This document shows positions 35,827 to 44,524 of a stretch of DNA of 60,283 nucleotides, one piece after another. Location: assembly GCF_000722635.1 (NCBI RefSeq), contig NZ_JOKH01000003.1, positions 540,093 to 600,375 of the forward strand, in the 5' to 3' direction. This DNA comes from Endozoicomonas numazuensis. GTDB lineage: Bacteria > Pseudomonadota > Gammaproteobacteria > Pseudomonadales > Endozoicomonadaceae. Positions within the stretch are counted from its first letter, which is position 1; each line of letters begins with the position of its first letter. The notes under the pieces are model-generated. The model saw only the letters and a list, made by a program, of their open reading frames with translations. It had not been told where the DNA came from and did not search any database. A program made the position numbers and the translations under genes.

Positions 35827-37259
35827 TTAACAGTAACAATCTGCATGGTGTTAGTGCCGCCTTCGACTTCACCTGACTCACCCTTGGTCAGGATAATACG
35901 GTCACCGGATTCCAGCAGGCCACGTTCTTTCAGTTCTGCAATGGCTCGATCGTTCACTTCAGAGCCATACTTGCTGCCACTGTCAAAAGCCACAGACTCA
36001 ACACCACGGAACAGAGCAACGCGACGCTCAGTGGTTTTGTAACGAGTCAGTGCAAAAATGGGCAGGCTTGTATTAACGCGAGACATCCACAATGGTGTAG
36101 CGCCGGTCTTGGTCAGGCAGACAATAGCCTTGACGCCTTCCAGACTGTTGGCAGCATGCATGGCCGCCAGAGCAATGGCGGCATCGGTTTCACCCGCATA
36201 AGCCTTGTCCAGGCTGCTGCCTGAAATCATTTCAGGGTATTTTTCAGCACCCTGACAGATACGGGCCATAGCCTTAACAACTTCGTGTGGACGCTTGCCT
36301 GTCGCCGTCTCTCCAGACAGCATCACTGCATCAGTACCGTCCAGAACCGCATTGGCCACATCAAACACTTCAGCACGGGTTGGCTGAGTATTGTGGATCA
36401 TGGATTCCATCATCTGAGTAGCCGTAATGACAGGACGGTTCAGACGACGGGCAACATTGATCATTTGTTTCTGGACGCCGATCAGTTCAGCATCACCGAT
36501 TTCAACGCCCAGATCACCGCGAGCCACCATTACCGCGTCAGAAGCCTTGATAACTTCTTCCAGCAGTTCGTGGCTTTGTACTACTTCAGCGCGTTCAATC
36601 TTGGAGAGAATGGCAGCACTACCACCCGCCTCACCCAACAGTTTGCGCGCCAGCTCAACGTCAGCGGCACTGCGCACAAAGGAAACGGCCAGGAAATCAA
36701 CACCCAGAGAAGCAGCCAGCTTGATGTCTTCCTTATCCTTTTCAGTCAGAGCATCAGCAGAGAGACCACCACCGGCCAGGTTGATCCCCTTGTTATTGGA
36801 CAGTTCGCCACCATCAAGCGTTGTGGTTACGATACGGGAACCTTCAATAGCTTTTACCTGCAAACTCAGACGACCATCGTCAAGCAGCAGCACGTCACCT
36901 ACCTTGCAGTCATTCGGCAGGTTTTTGTAAGCCAGGCCAACCTGAGTCTCATCACCCGCATCAATAGGTAACTCAGCATCCAGAATGAAGTCTGCACCAT
37001 CTGGCAGAATAATCTTGCCATTCTGGAAGCGACCGATACGGATTTTGGGTCCCTGCAGATCCCCTAGAATCGCAACACTGCGCCCCAGACGAGCAGCAAT
37101 ACTGCGAATGCGCTCTGCGCGGATGCGGTGATCATCGGCATCACCATGGGAGAAGTTCAGTCGAACAACGTTGACACCGGCTTCAATCAGCTTGGTGAGC
37201 TGTTCTTCGGATTCTGTGGCAGGTCCGAGTGTGGCAACGATTTTTGTGCGTCTGAGCAT
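35823..37259 (-). CDS. pykA: Pyruvate kinase, PykA (type II)
   Basis: 478 residues, against 480 in E. coli PykA. Converts phosphoenolpyruvate and ADP to pyruvate and ATP. Signatures: LRRTKIVATLGPAT at the N-terminus, NVVRLNFSHG, LGDLQGPKIRIG (PykA rather than PykF form), the catalytic-lysine region AILSKIERAE, MVARGDLGVEIG, and VITATQMMESM. The ATG at 37259 is chosen because AGAGG sits a few bases upstream and the protein then starts as expected; the frame is open to 37358. The gene precedes pfkA on the same strand, and its stop lies in a tandem repeat. Confidence 0.95.
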   Translation of the reverse strand: MLRRTKIVATLGPATESEEQLTKLIEAGVNVVRLNFSHGDADDHRIRAERIRSIAARLGRSVAILGDLQGPKIRIGRFQNGKIILPDGADFILDAELPIDAGDETQVGLAYKNLPNDCKVGDVLLLDDGRLSLQVKAIEGSRIVTTTLDGGELSNNKGINLAGGGLSADALTEKDKEDIKLAASLGVDFLAVSFVRSAADVELARKLLGEAGGSAAILSKIERAEVVQSHELLEEVIKASDAVMVARGDLGVEIGDAELIGVQKQMINVARRLNRPVITATQMMESMIHNTQPTRAEVFDVANAVLDGTDAVMLSGETATGKRPHEVVKAMARICQGAEKYPEMISGSSLDKAYAGETDAAIALAAMHAANSLEGVKAIVCLTKTGATPLWMSRVNTSLPIFALTRYKTTERRVALFRGVESVAFDSGSKYGSEVNDRAIAELKERGLLESGDRIILTKGESGEVEGGTNTMQIVTVK

Positions 37260-37445
37260 GATATCCTCTCGCGAATTCGCCACGAATCGACCCAGCACGA
37301 TGAAACTACTTGAATGGAGAGTCGACCGAGGCATAAATGCCATACGGCAGTGTGACAACAGTTTTTAAGTGAGAAACGATCGACGTGTGCCAACCTCATT
37401 AAGGTAAACGCCTGCCGTAGTTCCTACATCTGTTCGATCTTGATA

Positions 37446-37596
37446 AAGCAGCAAAAAGAAGAATGTGCACCCTAAGAAACCAGCATGCCAATCTGGATCC
37501 AGTATAGTTGGCATGCTATTTCTCGACATCCCGGAGATTCACCGAATCTGTACATTCTCGGCTAACCACTCATACACCTTCTTCTTTTTGCTGCTT
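37446..37596. repeat. Nested inverted repeats between gapA and pykA
   Basis: Outer arms AAGCAGCAAAAAGAAGAA (37446-37463) and its exact complement (37579-37596) enclose inner arms AGCATGCCAA (37482-37491) and TTGGCATGCT (37508-37517). A transcript could form a long two-stem structure. The rest of the 37260-37672 gap holds the pykA leader and the gapA terminator. Confidence 0.65.
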
Positions 37597-37633
37597 GCCA
37601 GCACCCTCTTTTCAGAGTACCAGTCCCCATCTG

Positions 37634-37660
37634 AAAAGCCTCACATCCGTGAGGCTTTTC
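37634..37660 (-). terminator. Terminator of gapA
   Basis: AAAAGCCTCAC / GTGAGGCTTTT with an ATCC loop, 13 bases after the gapA stop. The minus strand ends in TTTTCAG. Confidence 0.75.
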
Positions 37661-37672
37661 AAGGACCTGAGT

Positions 37673-38680
37673 TCAGGCGCTCAGCAGAGCTTTGGCTGTA
37701 TCCAACATACGGTTGGAGAAGCCCCACTCGTTGTCATACCAGGACATAACCTTCACAAGGTTACCCTGTACACGAGTCTGGGTCGCATCAAAGCTGGAAG
37801 AGAATGGACAGTGGTTGAAGTCCATGGAAACCAGAGGCTCATAATTCACATGCAGAACCTTGCCCATTGCTTCGGAAGACTTGGAAGCTGTGGCGATGAT
37901 TTCGTTAACTTCTTCAACAGAAGTTTCACGACTGGCTACAAAGTTCAGGTCAACCAGGGATACGTTGATGGTAGGTACACGAACCGCCATACCGTCAAAC
38001 TTACCCTTCAGCTCAGGAACAACCAGACCTACTGCTGCAGCTGCACCGGTAGCGGTTGGGATCATGTTCTGTGCAGCAGCACGGGCACGATACAGGTCAG
38101 TGTGGTAAACATCGCTCAGACGCTGGTCATTGGTGTAGGCGTGAATAGTGGTCATCAGACCCTTTTCAATAACCAGAGCATCGTTCAGAGGCTTGGCGAT
38201 GGGGGCCAGGCAGTTGGTGGTGCATGAAGCGTTAGAAATAACGGTCATGTCAGAAGTCAGTGTGTCATGGTTAACACCGTAAACGATGGTAGCGTCTACT
38301 TCTTTGCCCGGGGCAGAGATGATGACTTTCTTGGCGCCAGCATCCAGGTGCGGCTTGCAAGCTTCCTTGGAACGGAACACACCGGTGCATTCAAAAACAA
38401 CGTCTACACCCAGAGCAGCCCACGGCAGATTAGATGGATCACGCTCAGAGAAAGTCTTGATTTCGTCGCCATTGACGAACAGTGCACCCTCACCTTCTTC
38501 AACCTGAGCGTCGAAACGACCATGTACAGTGTCGTACTTGGTCAGGTGAGTATTGATTTTCGCATCCCCCAGGTCGTTGATAGCAACAATCTGGAATTCT
38601 TCACGACGACCTGCTTCGTAGAGTGCACGCAGAACGTTGCGACCGATACGACCATAGCCATTGATTGCGATTTTGATCAT
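37673..38680 (-). CDS. gapA: Glyceraldehyde-3-phosphate dehydrogenase, type I
   Basis: 335 residues; NAD-dependent oxidation of glyceraldehyde-3-phosphate. Rossmann start [19 protein letters not shown]; the nucleotide-ribose position is Asp (INDLGD), which favours NAD; the catalytic C153 lies in [13 protein letters not shown]; the C-terminal [13 protein letters not shown] signature is present. GGAG precedes the ATG at 38680; the longer open frame to 38791 has no family match. It is monocistronic, with a terminator just downstream and a 602-base upstream gap. Confidence 0.95.
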   Translation of the reverse strand: MIKIAINGYGRIGRNVLRALYEAGRREEFQIVAINDLGDAKINTHLTKYDTVHGRFDAQVEEGEGALFVNGDEIKTFSERDPSNLPWAALGVDVVFECTGVFRSKEACKPHLDAGAKKVIISAPGKEVDATIVYGVNHDTLTSDMTVISNASCTTNCLAPIAKPLNDALVIEKGLMTTIHAYTNDQRLSDVYHTDLYRARAAAQNMIPTATGAAAAVGLVVPELKGKFDGMAVRVPTINVSLVDLNFVASRETSVEEVNEIIATASKSSEAMGKVLHVNYEPLVSMDFNHCPFSSSFDATQTRVQGNLVKVMSWYDNEWGFSNRMLDTAKALLSA

Positions 38681-39282
38681 GACGTCTCCAATACCCTTAG
38701 TCACAGCGGGGTAGCCCGCTACCTCATTAGTAAATAGGATTTTCAGTGTGAATTCAGCTTCGTGAAAATACCTAGACACCTTGCTACACAAGGGTTTACA
38801 GGCACATTCAACAATCGACAGAATTAATCATCCCGCCCAACAAACAGTCACACCAAAGGACACTTTTATTCAGGGAATACAACAAAAGTTATCCCTATCG
38901 AACTGCCAGGGGTTGACACGGGATTGGAACGACGTTACAAATATGCTCAACAAGACACACAAAATCGCACACTCGAAAACATCATTATCCAGCGAATCTC
39001 TTCCTGGTAGATCGTTGTGCACACATCTAAAAGTACACAAATAGCGGGATTTCTTCATTCAGACGGCAATCTGATGGAGACTCCCCACGTATTTCAACAG
39101 GTAACAACACCTAACACTTTGACTCAGTGTTGCGCTACCTACCCGCCATCCATTAACTATACCTGAAAACACGTCTCGGTCTGGATGACGGCGCCCTGAC
39201 CCATTGTCTGCGATCAGTACGTAATACTTCTTAGAGAATACCCGTAACAGCTTGACTATTACAGGCATTTTTTACCGCGAAA
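38681..39282. other. Intergenic region between ptsH and gapA
   Basis: 602 bases on the minus-strand path from ptsH to gapA. Short open frames occur on both strands (39059-39268, 38870-39058) but none has a ribosome-binding site or plausible composition. It should contain the gapA promoter and the ptsH 3' end; I see no clear terminator or operator. Confidence 0.45.
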
Positions 39283-39540
39283 TTATTTCAATGTCACGAT
39301 GAACTCAGCCAGATGCTGAACTGCCTTTTCAGCGCCATCACCTTCACCAATGATGGTCACTGTTGAGCCTTGTGTCAGGCCCAGAGTCTGCAGTTTAAAC
39401 AAACTTTTGGCACTGGCTTGCTTGCCACTCGCTTCCAGCTTAATGTCACACTCAAACGTCTTGGCTTCTTTTACGAACTGAGCAGCCGGACGAGTATGAA
39501 GGCCATTCTCAGCAGTGATCACAACATCTTTCTTAAACAT
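39283..39540 (-). CDS. ptsH: Phosphocarrier protein HPr
   Basis: 85 residues, the standard HPr length. It carries phosphate from enzyme I to the sugar-specific IIA proteins. The active-site H15 lies in [17 protein letters not shown] and the conserved S46 in [17 protein letters not shown]; both blocks are nearly identical to the E. coli protein. In most enteric relatives ptsH, ptsI and crr form one operon. Here ptsH is isolated, with ptsI 5 kb away at 44524 and crr 5 kb away at 34029. Confidence 0.97.
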   Translation of the reverse strand: MFKKDVVITAENGLHTRPAAQFVKEAKTFECDIKLEASGKQASAKSLFKLQTLGLTQGSTVTIIGEGDGAEKAVQHLAEFIVTLK

Positions 39541-39898
39541 TTTCGCTCTCTCTGTAACATGAGCACCTGCCAGGCATCGGGAAGCTTAATGACCTGACTC
39601 TGAAACAAATGCACCAGAGTAAAGATACACTATCTGGCCACTTTCACTCAGAAGCTCTGCCTGAATTCCAGTACAGAGGCCGGCAGGAAATACTGACTTA
39701 CTCAGTCATTCGGTCTGTAGAGCCCACTGTAAGTAGCCTCCACGCTATAGCTCAAGAATCTGACAGCCCTGACCAAAAAGGTATCCGCACTTTCCACTAA
39801 AACGCTTCATATAGAAAGAAAATCAGAACCTTCATTGAGCCAGAGCAAAATACCTGACGTCTGACCCAGCGTTGAGCTCAGTCAGACATCTGAGGCTC
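39541..39898. other. Intergenic region between nagE and ptsH
   Basis: 358 bases, presumably nagE 3' end and ptsH promoter. A plus-strand frame at 39609-39800 is not credible. No strong hairpin seen. Confidence 0.45.
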
Positions 39899-41281
39899 TC
39901 AGGCCATTTTAGCGTTTATTTCACCGGCAATAATTTCAGCCTGAGGTCCAAGAATAACCTGAAGGTTATTATCACCCAGCCTTACGACACCTTTAGCGCC
40001 CATCGCCTTTAAACCAGCCTCATCGATCAGATCACGATTGGCCAGAGTCAGACGCAAACGGGTAATGCATGCCTCAACAGATGTCAGATTTTCTTCGCCG
40101 CCCAGCAGTTCAATATAACGGGCTGCACGCTCAGACCCTTTGGCATCAGCTGCAGACTCAATCTGCTCAGGCTCTTCATCTTCACGACCTGGCGTCTTCA
40201 GGTTGAAGGCCTTGATGGAGAAGTAGAATACACAAAAATAGATAACAGAGAATGCCAGACCAATGAACACCAGGGTCAGTGGCTTGGTCGCCAGTCCCCA
40301 GTTAAGGACCATATCCAGAGCACCGGCAGAGAAGCCAAACCCATGCAGCACACCAAACATATTGGTCACCACCAGAGAAAGACCCGCCAGCACTGCGTGA
40401 ACCGCATAAAGACCCGGCGCCAGGAATACAAACATGAACTCCAGTGGTTCAGTAACGCCCGTCAGAAAGGCTGTTGCACCGACAGACAGCAGGACACCTC
40501 CCACACGAGCACGATTTTCCTTGGGCGCGGCCAGATACATGGCAAAGGCAGCGGCAGGAAGACCAAACATCATCACCGGGAAGAAGCCGGCCATGAAAGT
40601 ACCAGCAGTAGGATCACCCGCGAAGAAGCGAGGCAGATCACCGGTTACAATCTCACCAGCAGCGTTAGTGAATTCACCATAACCAAACCAGAATACAGAG
40701 TTCACAACATGGTGCAGACCCACAGGGATCAAACCACGGTTAAGAACACCATAGGCAAACTGACCAATGGGACCCGATTCAGAGACACCCACTGCAAACG
40801 CATCGATACCGGACTGGATAGCAGGCCATACATAACCCGCCACGACAGAAATCGCCAAAGCAATCAGGCCTGTCATGATCGGAACCAGTCGCTTACCACC
40901 AAAGAACGCCAGATAAGGAGGCAGAGCCACCGTATGAAAACGGTTATAGCTGTGTCCGGCAATAATACCGGCGATAATGCCACCAAAGAACGACATATCA
41001 ATGTCGGCATTAATGGTCTTGGCCCCGGCAGTCAGGACAAAATAACCTACCGCACCGGCCAGAACGGCCGCGCCGGCATCGTCTTTAGACAAACCTGCTG
41101 CAATACCCATGGCAAACAGCAGAGGCAAGTTGCTGAAAATGGCATTACCCGCCTCCGCAACAAACGGAATACCGAGCAGGTCAGGCTGACCCAGACGCAG
41201 CAATAACGCTGCGATAGGCAGAGTAGCAATGGGCAGCATCAATGCCTTACCCAGTCTCTGCATATAGCCAAGAATGTTCAA
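39899..41281 (-). CDS. nagE: PTS N-acetylglucosamine-specific EIICB component NagE (no IIA domain)
   Basis: 460 residues; imports and phosphorylates GlcNAc. The IIC domain (about 1-370) starts NILGYMQRLGKALMLPIA and contains GLHHVVNSVFWFGYGEFTNAAGE and GVTEPLEFMFVFLAPGLY, as in E. coli NagE. The IIB domain has the phospho-accepting C405 (VEACITRLRLTL). E. coli NagE continues with a fused IIA domain; here the protein stops after IIB and must use Crr or another IIA. I place the start at the TTG at 41281: AAAGGGG lies seven bases upstream and the product then aligns with the E. coli start. A GTG nine bases earlier sits too close to that site. A LacI-type operator lies 109 bases upstream. Confidence 0.93.
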   Translation of the reverse strand: MNILGYMQRLGKALMLPIATLPIAALLLRLGQPDLLGIPFVAEAGNAIFSNLPLLFAMGIAAGLSKDDAGAAVLAGAVGYFVLTAGAKTINADIDMSFFGGIIAGIIAGHSYNRFHTVALPPYLAFFGGKRLVPIMTGLIALAISVVAGYVWPAIQSGIDAFAVGVSESGPIGQFAYGVLNRGLIPVGLHHVVNSVFWFGYGEFTNAAGEIVTGDLPRFFAGDPTAGTFMAGFFPVMMFGLPAAAFAMYLAAPKENRARVGGVLLSVGATAFLTGVTEPLEFMFVFLAPGLYAVHAVLAGLSLVVTNMFGVLHGFGFSAGALDMVLNWGLATKPLTLVFIGLAFSVIYFCVFYFSIKAFNLKTPGREDEEPEQIESAADAKGSERAARYIELLGGEENLTSVEACITRLRLTLANRDLIDEAGLKAMGAKGVVRLGDNNLQVILGPQAEIIAGEINAKMA

Positions 41282-41389
41282 AGTAGTCACCCCTTTAATA
41301 TCAACGTCATTCCACAAACCGCAATCAAGAAGCTACCGAACTTAAGCTCGTCAGACTCTCCATGGGCAGTGTATGGTTTGGGTGGGAAT

Positions 41390-41401
41390 GTAACCGGTTG
41401 C
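41390..41401. promoter_or_regulatory. LacI-family operator upstream of nagE
   Basis: GTAACCGGTTGC differs by one base from the sites upstream of chbA and of the chitoporin gene. Confidence 0.6.
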
Positions 41402-41665
41402 AAGTTACCCGTTCAACCACATTGTGAAGATTTCGTAAAGAGATTAATCAGTTATTGACCCAGAGCAAAAAAGTAAACAGAACCACTCATAAGACAACAC
41501 AGAGCTGACAACCATTCTGCAATTACAACCACTACCAATAGACAAAGCTGCCAGCCCTCTATAACTGAGCACATGCACCTCCCTATAGGCAGCTCAGAAA
41601 TAATCCTGCCCCAATAAAAAGTAGCTACCCTCAGGCAAGCAGGCAAACTGCAGTACCTTCAAATC

Positions 41666-41705
41666 AAAAATGCGCTGACAACACAAGGTCTGCCAGCGCA
41701 TTTTA
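41666..41705 (-). terminator. Terminator of adhE
   Basis: On the minus strand AAAATGCGCTG pairs with CAGCGCATTTTT across a 15-base loop and runs into TTTTTGATTT, 17 bases after the adhE stop. Confidence 0.8.
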
Positions 41706-41721
41706 TTAGCGGATCTAAGAG

Positions 41722-44340
41722 TTACTTACCGTAATAAGCCTTCTTCAACAGCTCTTCCAGTTCGGAAACCAGAGGCATTCTTGGGTTAGCCGTTGTGCAC
41801 TGATCTTCAAAAGCATGATCGGCCAGCATTTTCACCTTTTCCATGAACTCTTTTTCAGAAATGCCCAACTCCTTCAGGGAGAGAGGCATTCCCACACGCG
41901 TCATTAATTGGCGCACCGCATCAGCAAGGGAGCTCACCCCTTCTGCAATAGTGCCACAAGGTAACCCTAACGCCTTGGCCACCTCTGCGTATTTCTCATG
42001 AGCTATGTAATGATCATATTTGGGAAAAGAAGCCACCTTGGATGGATTAGGGCACCCGTTGTACTCGATAACATGAGGCAACAACAAGGCGTTGGCCAAT
42101 CCATGGGGAACATGAAACTCATGCCCTAACTTGTGCGCCATAGAATGATTTATACCCAGAAAAGCATTGGCGAACGCCATTCCCGCAATACAGGAGGCAT
42201 TATGCATTTTTTCTCTGGCTCGCTTATCGGCCTCTTCATAGGACTGTGGCAGATACTCAAAAACCATCTGAGTCGCTTTCATTGCCAGAGCGTCGGTATA
42301 GTCTGACGCCATAACAGAAACATAGGCTTCCAAAGCATGGGTCAACACATCCAACCCGGTATCTGCGGTCACTTTCCTGGGCACCGTCAACACCAGGTTC
42401 GGATCCAGAATCGCCACATCAGGTGTCAACTCATAATCCGCCAGAGGATATTTAACCCCTTTTTCCTTATCGGTGATAACCGCAAAGGAAGTCACTTCGG
42501 AGCCTGTTCCAGAGGTCGTAGGAATAGCCACCATTTTGGCCTTCTTACCCAGCTTGGGAAACTTGTAGACCCGCTTGCGAATATCAAAGAACTTTTGAGC
42601 CAGACCGGCAAAGTCAGCTTCTGGCTGCTCATAGAACAGCCACATACCCTTGGCTGCATCGATCGGTGAACCGCCACCCAGAGCAATCACCACATCCGGA
42701 TTAAAGCGCGCCATATCCTCCGCTCCAGCCCGAATAGTGGCCAGACTGGGATCAGCCTCAACCTGGTTAAACACCCGAACCTGAACCGGCACCTGACGTT
42801 TTCCAAGATGATACCGAACCTTCTCAACATACCCCAGACTCTGGATCACTTCGTCAGTCACAATAAACACACGAGAGATGTCCTGCATTTTCTCAAGGTA
42901 TTGCAAAGAATTCGCTTCGAAGTAAATTTTTCTGGGTAGTTTGAACCACTGCATATTCACTCGGCGTTTGGCTACACGCTTAACATTGATCAGGTTGACC
43001 GCTGAAACATTAGAGGTCGTACTATTGCCACCATAAGTACCACAACCCAGTGTCAAGGAAGGCATGTTGGTGTTATAGATATCTCCGATAGCGCCATGAG
43101 TACTAGGGGAGTTAATAATGATTCGCCCCGCTTTCATAGCCAGAGAAAACTGATCGACCACTTCATCACTTTGAGAGTGTAAAACGGCAGAATGCCCCAA
43201 GCCGCCAAAATTCAACATCTGGTCGGCCAGCTCAATAGCATGCTGAGTATTTCGGGCTTTAAGAATACCCAGGACAGGAGAGAGCTTCTCCCGTGATAAG
43301 GGAAAATCTGGTCCAACCCCTTCTATTTCAGCTGCCAGAACCCGTGTTTGTTCCGGCACTTTGATCCCAGCCATCTCAGCAATGTCTGACGGCTTCATCC
43401 CAACAATTTTACTGTTTACATGACCATCAATAATCACCACTTCAGCAAGATGGCTGGTTTCCTGTGGCGATGTAAAATAGACATTAAGCTTCTTCATTTC
43501 TTCCTTGAAAGAAGCATAAACTTCGTCGTGTACAATAGCGGCCTGCTCAGAAGCGCAAATCATGCCATTGTCAAAACTCTTGGACAGCACCAAATCATTA
43601 GCTGCCTGCTTGATATTGGCTGTCCTGTCGATGACACAAGGTACATTACCCGGCCCTACACCCAGAGCTGGTTTACCTGAAGAGTAAGCGGCACGCACCA
43701 TGCCGGATCCCCCAGTTGCAAGAATCACCGAGATCTCAGGATGAGTCATCAGTTTCTGAGTCGCTTCCAGCGATGGATGTTCTACCCAGAGCACACAATC
43801 CTCAGGAGCCCCGGCTTCAATGGCAGCATCACGGACAATTCTTGCGGCTTCTTTAGAACACTGTTGAGCAGAAGGATGAAAAGCAAAGACAATCGGATTT
43901 CGTGTCTTCGCAGAAATGATGGACTTGAACATGGTGGTTGAAGTGGGATTGGTCACAGGTGTGATACCACAGACTACACCCACTGGCTCAGCCACCAGCA
44001 TATAATCCTCTTCTTCATTATCCTCGATCACTCCTACGGTTTTATCGTATTTTATAGAGTGATAGATATATTCAGTGGCAAAGATGTTCTTTGTCACCTT
44101 ATCTTCAAGAATTCCTCTTCCGGTCTCCTCAACGGCCATTCTGGCCAGCTCCATATGAGCAGACTGACCTGCCAGAGCCATAGCCCGGGTTATTCTGTCC
44201 ACATCTTCCTGATTTAGCTTCAGAAACTTGTCCCTGGCTCCCTTCGCCCTCTTCAGCAGAGTATCGAGCTGCATGTCCACATCGGATACACCTCCCTGCT
44301 TTTTCTCCTGAGCCTTCGCTACCGGTTTATCACTTGCCAT
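41722..44340 (-). CDS. adhE: Bifunctional acetaldehyde-CoA / alcohol dehydrogenase AdhE
   Basis: 872 residues, the usual AdhE fusion. It converts acetyl-CoA to ethanol in two NADH-dependent steps and forms spirosomes in other bacteria. The N-terminal aldehyde dehydrogenase half (about 20-445) has GITPVTNPTSTTMFK and the catalytic C262 in SFDNGMICASEQA. The C-terminal iron-dependent alcohol dehydrogenase half (about 460-870) has GGGSPIDAAKGMW, PTTSGTGSEVT and the metal histidines in SMAHKLGHEFHVPHG. GAGGTAA precedes the ATG. It indicates fermentative growth under low oxygen. No FNR box was found in its short upstream region. Confidence 0.96.
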   Translation of the reverse strand: MASDKPVAKAQEKKQGGVSDVDMQLDTLLKRAKGARDKFLKLNQEDVDRITRAMALAGQSAHMELARMAVEETGRGILEDKVTKNIFATEYIYHSIKYDKTVGVIEDNEEEDYMLVAEPVGVVCGITPVTNPTSTTMFKSIISAKTRNPIVFAFHPSAQQCSKEAARIVRDAAIEAGAPEDCVLWVEHPSLEATQKLMTHPEISVILATGGSGMVRAAYSSGKPALGVGPGNVPCVIDRTANIKQAANDLVLSKSFDNGMICASEQAAIVHDEVYASFKEEMKKLNVYFTSPQETSHLAEVVIIDGHVNSKIVGMKPSDIAEMAGIKVPEQTRVLAAEIEGVGPDFPLSREKLSPVLGILKARNTQHAIELADQMLNFGGLGHSAVLHSQSDEVVDQFSLAMKAGRIIINSPSTHGAIGDIYNTNMPSLTLGCGTYGGNSTTSNVSAVNLINVKRVAKRRVNMQWFKLPRKIYFEANSLQYLEKMQDISRVFIVTDEVIQSLGYVEKVRYHLGKRQVPVQVRVFNQVEADPSLATIRAGAEDMARFNPDVVIALGGGSPIDAAKGMWLFYEQPEADFAGLAQKFFDIRKRVYKFPKLGKKAKMVAIPTTSGTGSEVTSFAVITDKEKGVKYPLADYELTPDVAILDPNLVLTVPRKVTADTGLDVLTHALEAYVSVMASDYTDALAMKATQMVFEYLPQSYEEADKRAREKMHNASCIAGMAFANAFLGINHSMAHKLGHEFHVPHGLANALLLPHVIEYNGCPNPSKVASFPKYDHYIAHEKYAEVAKALGLPCGTIAEGVSSLADAVRQLMTRVGMPLSLKELGISEKEFMEKVKMLADHAFEDQCTTANPRMPLVSELEELLKKAYYGK

Positions 44341-44495
44341 GAGAATTACCTCACACTGTCGTTTATTGAAACATTATTCGTTCGAAACTTTTCACCCTTC
44401 GGCCCTGTGTCCGAATCTTCGGGTTTGCGGGATCTTTGCTTTACCCGTCTATTCTGTTCATTCTTACCTGTTCATTCTTGCTTTGTGCATAAAAA

Positions 44496-44524
44496 ACAAA
44501 AGGGAGCCAATGGCTCCCTTTTGT
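44496..44524 (-). terminator. Terminator of ptsI
   Basis: Perfect 13-bp stem ACAAAAGGGAGCC / GGCTCCCTTTTGT with a 3-base loop that begins at the ptsI stop codon, followed on the minus strand by TTTTTATG. Confidence 0.85.

Larger units (their letters stand above)
41282..41721. other. nagE promoter region and adhE 3' flank
   Basis: 440 bases. Besides the operator at 41390-41401 and the adhE terminator at 41666-41705 I see no gene; the minus-strand frame 41452-41646 lacks start signals. Confidence 0.5.

Noticed and set aside
36285-36971. 228-codon open frame on the plus strand
   Set aside because: Entirely antisense to pykA; the codon pattern is a mirror of that gene.
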